A DNA stretch of 64,000 nucleotides. Source: Desulfobacca sp. (GTDB lineage Bacteria; Desulfobacterota; Desulfobaccia; Desulfobaccales; Desulfobaccaceae). Positions within the stretch are counted from its first letter, which is position 1; every line of letters starts with the position of its first letter. The stretch covers positions 1 through 64,000 of the forward strand of contig DYEV01000009.1 in assembly GCA_020725545.1 (NCBI GenBank). Direction: 5' to 3'. Shown one piece after another: positions 1-8,137 of this stretch. Under the pieces are notes generated by a model. That model saw only the letters and a program-made list of their open reading frames with translations. It did not search any database and was not told the DNA's origin. Position numbers and translations under genes: made by a program.

Positions 1-450
1 GGCCGGTGAGATTAAAATTGAATGGCTGGTCCGGTGTTGTTCCCACAGGACCAATTATACATATATTTCACAAAAGTACAAGTTCGCTTGTGAAATTTAA
101 CAATTTTTTTCATTTTCTCAGATGACTGAAGAGTTACAATTTATAATATTTTAATTAATTTTTTGCAAGATGTTTGAGGATATTCTGGGTAAATCGCAAG
201 GGAAAATCAGGACTGTGGTAGGTAGCCAGCAGTGCTCTTTTTGGGTGCTGGTTCCGGCGGTTAGCTCAAGTTGCGCCAGCCTCATCCCGGCAAATAATCG
301 GGGTAAATCTGCTTGAACTGCTTAACCGGCATGGCAACACACAATTTTCAAACATGCAACTTGGCCTGGCTTGATATATAATGACGGCAAATGAACCGGC
401 GGGCGCAGTTTGGCGTCAGGGTGCGGCTGCCGATGGTCCAGGAGACGGAC
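1..450. other. Upstream non-coding region of phoU
   Basis: No convincing gene is visible. The first 180 bases are AT-rich. They contain a 9-bp inverted repeat, ATTTCACAA (65-73) and TTGTGAAAT (88-96), which could be an operator or the stem of a small hairpin followed by a T-rich run. The rest is unremarkable leader sequence for the phoU-like gene. Confidence 0.5.
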
Positions 451-1122
451 ATGGAGAGGCATTTTGACAGGGAATTGGGCGAGCTCAAAACGAATATTAT
501 CGAAATGGCCCAGTTGACTGCGGAGTCGGTGAGTCGGAGCATCGACTCGGTCCTGAACCGCGATTCCCAGGCTGCTGAAGCGGTGATCATGGGAGATGGG
601 GCCATCAACGCCATGGAAAACGCCATCAACGAGCAGTGTCTGCGGCTCCTGGCCTTAAGGCAGCCCTTGGCTCGGGACCTGCGTCTGATCACGGCCGCCA
701 TGCGCATCATCACCGATCTGGAACGGATTGCCGATCAGGCCGTGAATATTGCGGAACGGGCCTTGGAGCTGAACCAGCGGGAACCGTTGCACCTACCCAT
801 TGATCTGCGCTACATGGCTGATTTAGCGCTGGAAATGGTCCGCAACGGCATTGATGCCTTTGTCAAGCAGGATCCGCAGCTGGCCTTGCAGGTTTGGCAG
901 CGGGATGTGGAAGTGGATACCCTGGATGATGCCTACATCCAGAAGCTTTTGAAATTTATGCTGGAAGACACCCCAGCAGTGATGCGCGCCGTGCATTATA
1001 TCATTATTATCCGCAATTTGGAGCGGATCGCTGACTTGGCCACCAACATCTGTGAAGACATTGTCTTTATTGTCGAAGGCAAGGTGATCCGGCATGCCTC
1101 CGAAGGGAGTGCTTCAGTCTGA
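451..1122 (+). CDS. phoU: PhoU family phosphate signalling protein
   Basis: PhoU is a cytoplasmic peripheral protein that links the PstSCAB phosphate transporter to the PhoR/PhoB system and limits phosphate uptake. The product is all-helical with two PhoU repeats, each carrying the acidic metal-binding pattern (for example DLERIADQAVNIAE and NLERIADLATNICED). The family's usual N-terminus, M-x-HFDREL-x-EL, is seen if translation begins at the ATG at 451, which has AGGAG five bases upstream; in-frame ATGs at 391 and 433 lack a good ribosome site. At about 223 residues it is normal length. No pst genes are adjacent, so its partners lie elsewhere. Its 3' end overlaps the convergent DnaA-like gene by 9 bases. 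The family assignment is secure. Confidence 0.93.
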   Translation: MERHFDRELGELKTNIIEMAQLTAESVSRSIDSVLNRDSQAAEAVIMGDGAINAMENAINEQCLRLLALRQPLARDLRLITAAMRIITDLERIADQAVNIAERALELNQREPLHLPIDLRYMADLALEMVRNGIDAFVKQDPQLALQVWQRDVEVDTLDDAYIQKLLKFMLEDTPAVMRAVHYIIIIRNLERIADLATNICEDIVFIVEGKVIRHASEGSASV

Positions 1123-2496
1123 GGGCGGCGGCAAGAATGGCGACCTGACGCACTGCTGCCATTGCGGCGAGGTCTGCAGCTTCTCTTCCAAAAAGGCCAG
1201 TTCGGCTGCAAAGGCCGGCGAGGTTTTGCGATCCCGGTCGACACACTCCAAGGAATGTAAGACCGTGGAATGAGTCCGCCGGAAGGCCCGGGCCAAGTCG
1301 CGGATATTTTTTTGCAAGTAGGTGCGACACAGATAAATGGCCAGATTTCTGGCCTTGACCACCTTTTTGCGCCGGGATTTTCCCAACATTTCCGCCACGC
1401 TGATCTGGTAGATGCGCCCCGTCAACTGTTGAATTTCCTCAACCCGCAGTCTTTGCCGGGCCACTTGAAAGTCTTGCAGAACTTGGTCGGCCAGATCTAA
1501 ATCGATGGGTACCTTGAGGGTAGCGGCTTTGAGGAGGAGGTTGTCCAGTGCGCTGACCATCTGCCGGACATCCTGGGTGAGGTACGTGGCCAAATGCTCC
1601 AGGACTTCTTGAGGCACCCGAACCTGACGGTCGGCCGCCTTCCGGCTGAGGATTTTGACCCGGGTGGCAAAATCCGGCGGTTCGATGGGAGTGATCACCC
1701 CGGCACTGAAACGAGAGACCAACTCCTGGCGCAGTTGGGGGATCTCCCCCGGCAGATAAGAGCTGGTGAAGACGAGCTTTTTGTTCTGGTCCGCCAAAAA
1801 GTCAAGGGTATAACATAGTTCCGTCTGAATCTTGTCCTTGCCGCTGAGAAAATGGACTCCTTCCAGCAATAACGTATCACATTGCCGGCGGAATTTCTCC
1901 TTGAACTGCGGCATCGTCCCCTGCCGCAGGGCCGCCACCATTTCATTGGCGAAATCCTCTGCCGTCAGATACAAGATCCCCTGACGACGAAAGTGGGTCT
2001 GGATATAATTGCCCACCGCCTGGGAGAGATGACTTTTGCCCAAGCCCGAAGGCGCCGACAAAAAGAGGGTGCGGCTATACAAGGTATCATCGCTGGCTAA
2101 GGCCCGGGAGGCCTGGAAGGCCAGCCGATTGGAGGCGCCCACCACGAAGCGTTCAAAGGTAAAACTCTGATTGAGAAGACGGGAGAAGCCTTCGACTTTG
2201 GAGAAATTGGGCAACAATGCCTGCCGACAGGGAGAAACGGGCTCAACCCGCCGCTCCGCCTTGACGAGGTGCAGATTGACCTCATTATGGCTGCCGCCGA
2301 GGGCCTGGAATTCCCTCCGGATAGCGTCCAGATAATGAGTTTCCACCCATGTGAGGAAAAATTGGTTAGGACAGCCGAGGCGTATCTCGCCCTCGGCCGC
2401 AATGGTACATTGCAAAGGCTCGATCCAGAGCTGATAGGCTGAAGCAGACAATTTCTCTCTAAAGATTTGTTTGACCTGTTCCCAATGACTCTCCAT
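1114..2496 (-). CDS. Divergent DnaA paralogue (replication-initiator-like ATPase)
   Basis: The protein has the full DnaA order: domain I (residues 1-75, WEQVKQIFREKLSASAYQLW), a short linker, an AAA+ domain (about 110-330) and a C-terminal helix-turn-helix (about 365-430, ending AFRRTHSTVLHSLECV). Walker A is APSGLGKS (148-155), close to the GxxGLGKT of true DnaA. Walker B reads LLLEGVHFL (209-217), where DnaA normally has LIDDIQFL, so the acidic pair is replaced by Glu-Gly. Sensor 1 is TSS rather than TSD. The arginine of the SRF motif (261-263) is kept. In the DNA-binding signature the usual Gly-Gly-Arg-Asp-His is RRTH. The start is supported by AGGAG six bases upstream. No dnaN, gyrB, rpmH or DnaA-box cluster is nearby. 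I infer a second, specialised DnaA rather than the main initiator. Confidence 0.85.
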   Translation of the reverse strand: MESHWEQVKQIFREKLSASAYQLWIEPLQCTIAAEGEIRLGCPNQFFLTWVETHYLDAIRREFQALGGSHNEVNLHLVKAERRVEPVSPCRQALLPNFSKVEGFSRLLNQSFTFERFVVGASNRLAFQASRALASDDTLYSRTLFLSAPSGLGKSHLSQAVGNYIQTHFRRQGILYLTAEDFANEMVAALRQGTMPQFKEKFRRQCDTLLLEGVHFLSGKDKIQTELCYTLDFLADQNKKLVFTSSYLPGEIPQLRQELVSRFSAGVITPIEPPDFATRVKILSRKAADRQVRVPQEVLEHLATYLTQDVRQMVSALDNLLLKAATLKVPIDLDLADQVLQDFQVARQRLRVEEIQQLTGRIYQISVAEMLGKSRRKKVVKARNLAIYLCRTYLQKNIRDLARAFRRTHSTVLHSLECVDRDRKTSPAFAAELAFLEEKLQTSPQWQQCVRSPFLPPPSD

Positions 2497-3436
2497 AGTC
2501 TCTCCTGTCCGGAAAAGTTGCCCCTTCTCAACATTGGCTCTTCCCTAAGCCACAAGTCTGACGGCATGTCTGCGGGCTCGCACCATTTGAACGTTGGCAA
2601 GCGCATCATCACCAGGGAAGAGAAAGATCAGTCATTCCAGCCATACAGGATCAATCCGGGTTACCTCTAGCCTGGCGTCGAACGGATTGGCCTCATTATC
2701 CTCCTTTGCTTTCTGCCCGAGCAAAAAGCGTCTTGTCTTCGGACCTGTTTTAATGGGCTCATGCACTTATGAATAAAATACATAAAAATTAAATAATGTT
2801 TTACAGCTCGATTCGCCTGCTTTGCGGCGCTACCTTCCTGGCAGCATCTCAGCAACATCTCGAGGAACAAGGAACAGTGGGCAGGGGAAGTGTGCCGATT
2901 GCGATGGCAACATATATATTAAGAATCCATGTCCTTGTCAAAGACGCTGAGGCTGATTTTTATCTTAGGAAGGGATGTTGCCAGGCCTTTTGAAATCGGC
3001 CCAGGCAGGACCAAATTCATATTCATGATCAATAGATAAGCAACTCCTTGAAAATACGATGGCGGGTAACGTTTCGTATATTGGCCAGTTATCAAACAGG
3101 GGCCAAGTCGGGAACGAGGGCAGCAATCTCCCCCAATCTCTTATTTTCGGCAAAATTTGCAGGAAGAAAAAAAATAGGTCACGAAAAAATGGCAGGTGGA
3201 GAAAAATCTTGAGGAAATGGTCAGGCAAAAAAATGGCCGGCCGGCCTCAGCCGTTGCCTGTCTTCGGCGATCATGGTCAAGACCCTCTTTCTTTCCAGAA
3301 AATTGCCATTGTTTCCGCGCCATCCAGCAAACGCCCTGAACCGGGCCGCCAGGGTATGAGGGGGCATGTAACTCCGGGCGATTCGGGTTGCCAACCAGGG
3401 GAAAAATCATATAAGATACAAAAAGATTATCGGACG
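2497..3436. other. Intergenic region, no supported gene
   Basis: About 940 bases separate the DnaA-like gene from the M23-like gene. Short open frames here have no ribosome sites and look compositionally random. An AT-rich patch at about 2745-2810 could hold the leftward promoter for the DnaA-like gene. I looked for DnaA boxes (TTATCCACA and one-mismatch forms) and found no cluster, so I do not call an origin. Confidence 0.5.
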
Positions 3437-4090
3437 ATGGATGGTTGCAGCATGCCGAGACTTGGTAATGGCAGCAGTACTCTGACAACGCCAGCCACAC
3501 TGCCGAACGGCAAGTTTTTTGAATATTTCCTGGACGCCAACCGGTCCAGATTGACTGGCTTCGGCCATTGGCTTTTCCATCCCGGTATGTTTTTCCAGGC
3601 TCAGCGGCAGTGGTGGGGGGAGCAGAAACCCCGCCCCACTCCGCATGAGGGTCTGGATGTTTGCTGGTTCCGGGATCGGCTCGGTGATCAGCGGGCCCTC
3701 CCCACCACCACGGTAATCCCGGCGCCGTTTCCAGGTCGGATCGTCAAGATCGGTGCCGATTTTTTAGGAGAGTCAATTTTTCTGCTTCACCCGGGTTTAG
3801 GAGGGGATGGCCGGGATGTGCTGACGGCCATGGGACACACCCAGCCGCTCCCCGGAGTTGTGGCGGGGACCTTGGTCAAGGAAGGCGACGGTATTGCCAC
3901 CTTGGCTGCCCCGGCGCGGCGCACCGCAGTGCCCCCCCACTTACATATTACTATCGCCCTGCTGCGGGAATCTCACTCGGTGGCCGACCTTTCCTGGAAA
4001 AAACTGAGTACTGCCCCACAGTTCTTGCTCTGGGATCCCTTGACGGTCTTCCCTACCTCCTTTGCCCGAGTGGCACCCATGACCGATTAG
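3437..4090 (+). CDS. M23-like (LytM/lysostaphin fold) protein
   Basis: The C-terminal two thirds resembles the M23 endopeptidase fold. It has an H-x3-D zinc pair in TPHEGLDVCW, the barrel segment VIPAPFPGRIVKIGADF, a GxxVxxGxxIxxL-like stretch (GTLVKEGDGIATLAA) and the closing HxH motif in PPHLHITIAL. All three expected zinc ligands are therefore present. M23 enzymes cut peptidoglycan cross-links, but some members are non-catalytic. No signal peptide or membrane segment is visible from the start chosen (3437; 3452 is also possible). The open frame extends upstream to 3059, but that part is basic, low in family-like features and probably untranslated. The start is uncertain because no good ribosome site is seen. 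Confidence 0.6.
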   Translation: MDGCSMPRLGNGSSTLTTPATLPNGKFFEYFLDANRSRLTGFGHWLFHPGMFFQAQRQWWGEQKPRPTPHEGLDVCWFRDRLGDQRALPTTTVIPAPFPGRIVKIGADFLGESIFLLHPGLGGDGRDVLTAMGHTQPLPGVVAGTLVKEGDGIATLAAPARRTAVPPHLHITIALLRESHSVADLSWKKLSTAPQFLLWDPLTVFPTSFARVAPMTD

Positions 4091-4285
4091 CCTTCGGCTC
4101 GGTGGCAGGGCTTTGCCGCCGCTCCTCCTGAATGATTGATTTTATAAAAATGACATCGGGGTATCTCAGGAAACGAGAGGGTTAACCTCGATTGTTAGGG
4201 TGTTCCTGGCGGTGGAAGGCAACAGGCAGCTTACCGGTGAGGGGAGCTCGCCCGGCAAACTGCCCGCTGCCCACGGTGGGATGGT

Positions 4286-6856
4286 TTACGGCTTTTCTTC
4301 CTCTTCTTGTTTCACATACTCCTTATACCATTCGGAGTGATGCTTTTTGGCCCAGCTGCGGCTGACCTTGCCGTGCACCAGGACCTGCCAGGTGCCAGGG
4401 TTGGCGATAGTGCCCAGGTAGGCATGGGCAATGATCGAGGCTACGAAGACCACCGCAAAGAAGCCGTGAATGGTGGACATGACACAGCTCAGGGTCAGGG
4501 GCAGGCTGCTCTTGAAGATCAAGAAAATGCCGGTAACGCCGGTGATGAGCGTCAGGATGCCGGTCAGCCAGAAGAAGATCTTCTGCCCGGCGTTCAGGCG
4601 CCCGGCCGGCACTTCCACTTCTTGGCCGCCGATATAGCCGCCCTTTTTGGCCAGCCATTCCTTATCGTATGGCGCAAATTTGGCATACTTGCCCCAGAGG
4701 GCCACGCTGGCGATGGAGGCGGCGATGAAGATGAGGCCCGCCACCCAGTGGACCACTACCGCGGTCTGGGGTGTCCCGAAGGACATCCGCAACAGGGTAA
4801 TATTGTTAAAGAAGAAGATGTAGCCGGTGAAGGCCAGGACCAGGAAGCTCACCATCCGGAAGAGGTGGGTCCAGCGCTCGGAAAGCGGGAACCAGACGAT
4901 CTCCGGCGGTGATTTGTAATAATCCGCCACCTTGGGCCCCTGGCCGGTGTAGTGCAGCACTAATCCAAAGACCACCAGCAGCATCAAGATGTTGGCATAG
5001 GGTGACAGATAGAGCTGATGGAACTGATTGAGGTAAAAGGCCCAGGGCTGGCAGCCGAAGAGGCGGCCCGAACTGATGGTCAGCGGCTTGCCATCCGGCG
5101 GCCCGAACATATCCGTGACGATCTGGCCCTTGAACATGTGGGCCTCAGTGGAGTGACAGTCGCCGCAGCCATTGGCCCCCAGGGCTAAGGCAGCCGGCGC
5201 CACGTTGTGGTTAATGTTAAACCCTTCCACATGGCCGGCGTGGGTATGATCATCTTCCACCACCACCTCGCCCTTGTCATTGAGATGATAGTGCTTGCCC
5301 CCCTTGTGGTAATACGGCTTGATTTGCTGAAAGCGCTTGTTGCCTTGCAGGGTTTCGGTGAGGGCGGTGAGCATCAGCTTGATCTGCTCATTAGTGTGCA
5401 GCTCCGGTTTCATGGGGTTCTTGGGCTGCAGTTGGTCCTTGATCTTCTCATAGGCCTTCTTATTTTCCCGGCCAAAGAGGGGATAGTAAATGCCGTCCTT
5501 ATCCAGGTTGGTAAAGAAAACCCCCAAGAGGGCGTTCACCGGCGCCAACTGCCCCCGTTTGATCCGTTGGTACCGGGGGTGCCAGTCGAAGTAGTCACCG
5601 ATCTGCTTAGGAGAATTTTTCAGATCCTTGAGATTAAAAACGGGGTAATTGACCATGGCGCCGGTGGTGACGTCAAACCCCTCGCCGCCGGCGATGTGCA
5701 GGGTGGGGATATGACAGGTTTCGCAGGCCAGTTTCTCCAGGTGGTTGGGCCGGACGCCAAGATGGGTCGGCCGGGGCGCGCCCATATAACCCTGGGAATG
5801 GCAATCCCGGCAGGTCATGATGGTATTGTCCAGATCATCCCGGACACTGGAAACGTTTTCATCCCCTTTGGCGAATTGGTGTTGGAGTTTCGTAACCTTG
5901 AGGGCGGGATTATCAATGGCTGGATGGCAGTCGTTACAGGACATCCCCCGGGCATTGTGAACATCGTGGTTGCGGCGATCATTCCAGGAAAAGCCCCGCT
6001 TCTTGGCGTCAGAAATGCCGTGGCAGAAATTGCAGTTTTCCGAAGGCGGGGGATAGGCCAGATCCAGGGCGATCTTGCCATCTTCATTAAAAAGGCGTTT
6101 ATTATACTGGACCGTGGGCTGCTGGTCCTCCCGCACAAAGCCACTGACCTGGCCAATGCCCGAGGCTGCGGTGGCGGCCCACTTAAAGTTATACATTTTT
6201 AATTGTTTATTACGTTCTTTGAAGTTGTAGCCGGGCAGATGGCAGAGGAGACAGTCGGCCTCCACCACGCCCGATTTGTCCCATTTGCTCTTGTAGTAAT
6301 CGCCGTCCAAGGATTGGGCCAAGGTCGGTTCGGCCTTCAGGCGCTGGTCATAGCGCTTGCCGTCCCGATCAAACTCCAGACCACCACCCCCCGGGTGGCA
6401 GCCGCCGCAAAACGGTACGCCGATCTGTTTGGGATCGGTGGGACCACCGCCCACCCATTCGAAAATGGTGATGTCAATCTCGTCGGGGCTGGTATTCTTT
6501 TTTTTCGCCAACTGGCGAAAGGAGGGCGGTCAGAACTTCCCCAGCATGCCGTCGGAGAGCACCCAGGGCTTGTCCATTTTTTTGCCGAAATCATCGCTGA
6601 TGCGGTCCCAGCCCTGTTGAAAATGGTAACCTTTGGTGATCTCGTCGTAATTATGGCAGGCGCCGCAGGTCTGCCGTGGACTGTAGGGCTGATCAGCGTT
6701 TTCGCCGGTGAGGGGGTTGATAATCTTGCCATCCTCAGTCTTCAGATGGAAAGGAATACAGGCCCGTTCCCGGGCCATGGCCACCGAGACGAACAGAAGC
6801 AGCCCGAGCCCGGCCAGGAGCAGGGCAGCGAGGCGTGGCACGTTTTGCCTCTCCAT
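4286..6856 (-). CDS. Octaheme cytochrome c / cytochrome b fusion with in-frame TGA
   Basis: Read through one TGA (6530-6532), this is a single 856-residue protein: signal peptide (about 1-28), periplasmic multiheme domain, and a five-helix membrane domain resembling the FdnI/HydC cytochrome b family. CxxCH motifs number eight: CGACH (64-68) before the TGA, then CGGCH (150), CLLCH (202), CNFCH (275), CNDCH (307), CRDCH (349), CETCH (378) and CGDCH near 570. Membrane helices follow from about residue 610. This layout matches CbcL-type quinone:periplasm electron carriers of Geobacter. The start at 6856 has GGAGGTG seven bases upstream. The part after the TGA has no signal peptide, and its first possible start, TTG at 6511, has no ribosome site, so two separate genes are unlikely. 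The TGA would be residue 109. Selenocysteine, a nonsense mutation and a sequencing error are all possible. Confidence 0.85.
6503..6520 (-). promoter_or_regulatory. SECIS-like hairpin 3' of the in-frame TGA
   Basis: In the mRNA, nine bases after the UGA, there is a perfect 7-bp stem UUUCGCC/GGCGAAA with the 4-base loop AGUU. The UGA-to-loop distance is 16 bases and a G lies in the first two loop bases. Both fit the loose published rules for bacterial SECIS elements. Bacterial SECIS sequences are poorly conserved, so this supports but does not prove recoding. The hairpin is followed by A residues, not U, so it is not an intrinsic terminator. Confidence 0.5.
6530..6532 (-). other. In-frame TGA, candidate selenocysteine codon
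   Basis: The upstream frame ends with Gly-Lys-Phe at this TGA. The same frame continues without another stop for 748 codons, starting Pro-Pro-Ser-Phe-Arg-Gln-Leu. The codons on both sides read as one continuous cytochrome domain. Position in the joined product is 109. Confidence 0.6.
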
Positions 6857-7058
6857 GGTAATGCACCTCCGGTTCATAAAATTTTTTTTTGATCATAATG
6901 TATCTATTGTTTAGGCATTGCGCAACATTTTTTAATTTTTCGGTTTCGGGGTTTCGGGGTGCAAATATTACGGTTTTCGGTTGCTGCTTTCTGGAAAAGG
7001 TCTGCTTTGCGGGGGGGCGGGCCGCCGCCCGGGCTGTGGCGGGTTGGGCAGCTCGCAG

Positions 7059-7080
7059 GGGCGGACCCGCGTGTCCGCCC
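7059..7080 (-). terminator. GC-rich hairpin downstream of ldcA-like gene
   Basis: Stem GGGCGGAC (7059-7066) and GTCCGCCC (7073-7080) with a 6-base loop, beginning 11 bases after the stop of the leftward gene. There is no clear U-run. A similar GGGGGGC...GTCCGCCCCCC hairpin occurs at 60781-60805, so this may be a dispersed palindromic repeat rather than, or as well as, a terminator. Confidence 0.4.
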
Positions 7081-7090
7081 GCCCCCGGGC

Positions 7091-8017
7091 TCAGAGGCTG
7101 CCCGGCATCAGCCACTGCAGGGTCCGTTGCTGGGAATCAACCCGGACCAGAGTTCCCAGGGGGATGGTGTAATTATCCGGCTGGTGGCCCATGGGCAGCC
7201 CGGCCAGGACCGGCAGGCCCAAGTCTTCTCCCAGGGAGGCAAAGAGTTCCCAGACCTTGGGCAAGGGGCCGCAGCCGGTGAAGCCGCCCAAGACGATGGC
7301 GTGTACGCCCTGGAGTCGGCCGGAGAGGCGCAGTTGTTGCAAAAGGCGGTCAATCCGGTAGAGCGGCTCGTTGTAATCCTCCAGGAGCAGGACGTGGCCG
7401 GATAGGGTGGGGGCAAAGGGGGTGCCCAAGAGGGAGCAGAGGATGGCCAGGTTGCCGCCCACCAGGGGGCCTTGGGCCGTCCCCGGGGCCAGAACCTGGA
7501 GGTCTGGGAAGCACAGCCGCTCTAGAGAGGGTTCCATCAGCAGGCAGCGGCAGTGTTCCTGGGCCTCCGGCCAGATTTCCGCCAGATGGGCCACCGTGGG
7601 ACCATGGCAGGTGACCACCCCGGCCCGTTGGCTGAAAAGGCAGAGCAGGGTAGTGATATCGCTGAAACCCAGGAAATATTTGGGGTGCTGCGCCAGGAGA
7701 GTCAGGTCCAGATGCTGCAGAAGGCGAATGGTGCCGTAGCCGCCTCGGGCACAGATGATGCCTTTGATCTCGGGATCAGTGATGGCCTGGGCCAGCCGTT
7801 GGGCCGCGGCTTTATCAGCCGCAGTCGTATAGGGACGGGGGGCAAAAATTTCCGCTCCATGGGTCAGACGAAGGCCCCAGGTCGCCAGGACGGCAATGCC
7901 GGCGGCAAAGGCTTCCCGAGAGATGGGGCTGGCCGGGGCGACGATGGCCAGCAGGTCTCCTGGTTGGAGTGGCATCGGCCAGATGGGGTTGGTTTTACGA
8001 GGAGCAGAAGGAGTCAT
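7091..8017 (-). CDS. ldcA: LD-carboxypeptidase (peptidase S66, LdcA/MccF family)
   Basis: S66 enzymes are serine peptidases that trim the terminal D-alanine from murein tetrapeptides during cytoplasmic recycling; relatives cleave microcin C7. Family features seen are the N-terminal LQPGDLLAIVAPASPIS, the oxyanion-side motif ARGGYGTIRLL, the nucleophile region LGFSDITTLL, GGNLAIL, LLLEDYNEPLYRIDR and the late GxPMGH segment carrying the catalytic His. From the ATG at 8017 the product has 308 residues, the usual length; the open frame extends to 8113 but the extra N-terminus is not family-like. No signal peptide is seen, in keeping with a cytoplasmic role. It is divergent from the glycosyltransferase at 8138, so a short shared promoter region is likely. 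Confidence 0.88.
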   Translation of the reverse strand: MTPSAPRKTNPIWPMPLQPGDLLAIVAPASPISREAFAAGIAVLATWGLRLTHGAEIFAPRPYTTAADKAAAQRLAQAITDPEIKGIICARGGYGTIRLLQHLDLTLLAQHPKYFLGFSDITTLLCLFSQRAGVVTCHGPTVAHLAEIWPEAQEHCRCLLMEPSLERLCFPDLQVLAPGTAQGPLVGGNLAILCSLLGTPFAPTLSGHVLLLEDYNEPLYRIDRLLQQLRLSGRLQGVHAIVLGGFTGCGPLPKVWELFASLGEDLGLPVLAGLPMGHQPDNYTIPLGTLVRVDSQQRTLQWLMPGSL

Positions 8018-8137
8018 ACATTTTTTCCATTCAGGGTGAAGGATAGGCACATTCGTGTGGAGAAAAAACGACTGTCCTTGTGCACGGCGCGGTCTTGCCG
8101 TATTATAGTCCAAACAACCATGGAGTGAAGGAAGAAA

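Noticed and set aside
2497-3436. Replication origin next to the DnaA-like gene
   Set aside because: No cluster of DnaA boxes, no dnaN or other origin-linked genes, and the DnaA-like protein is divergent.
4286-6511. Separate cytosolic cytochrome gene starting at TTG 6511
   Set aside because: No ribosome site, no export signal although CxxCH hemes are attached in the periplasm, and the upstream ORF is in the same frame.
5207-6892. Long rightward frames opposite the cytochrome gene
   Set aside because: Antisense shadows; the leftward strand encodes eight CxxCH motifs and membrane helices.
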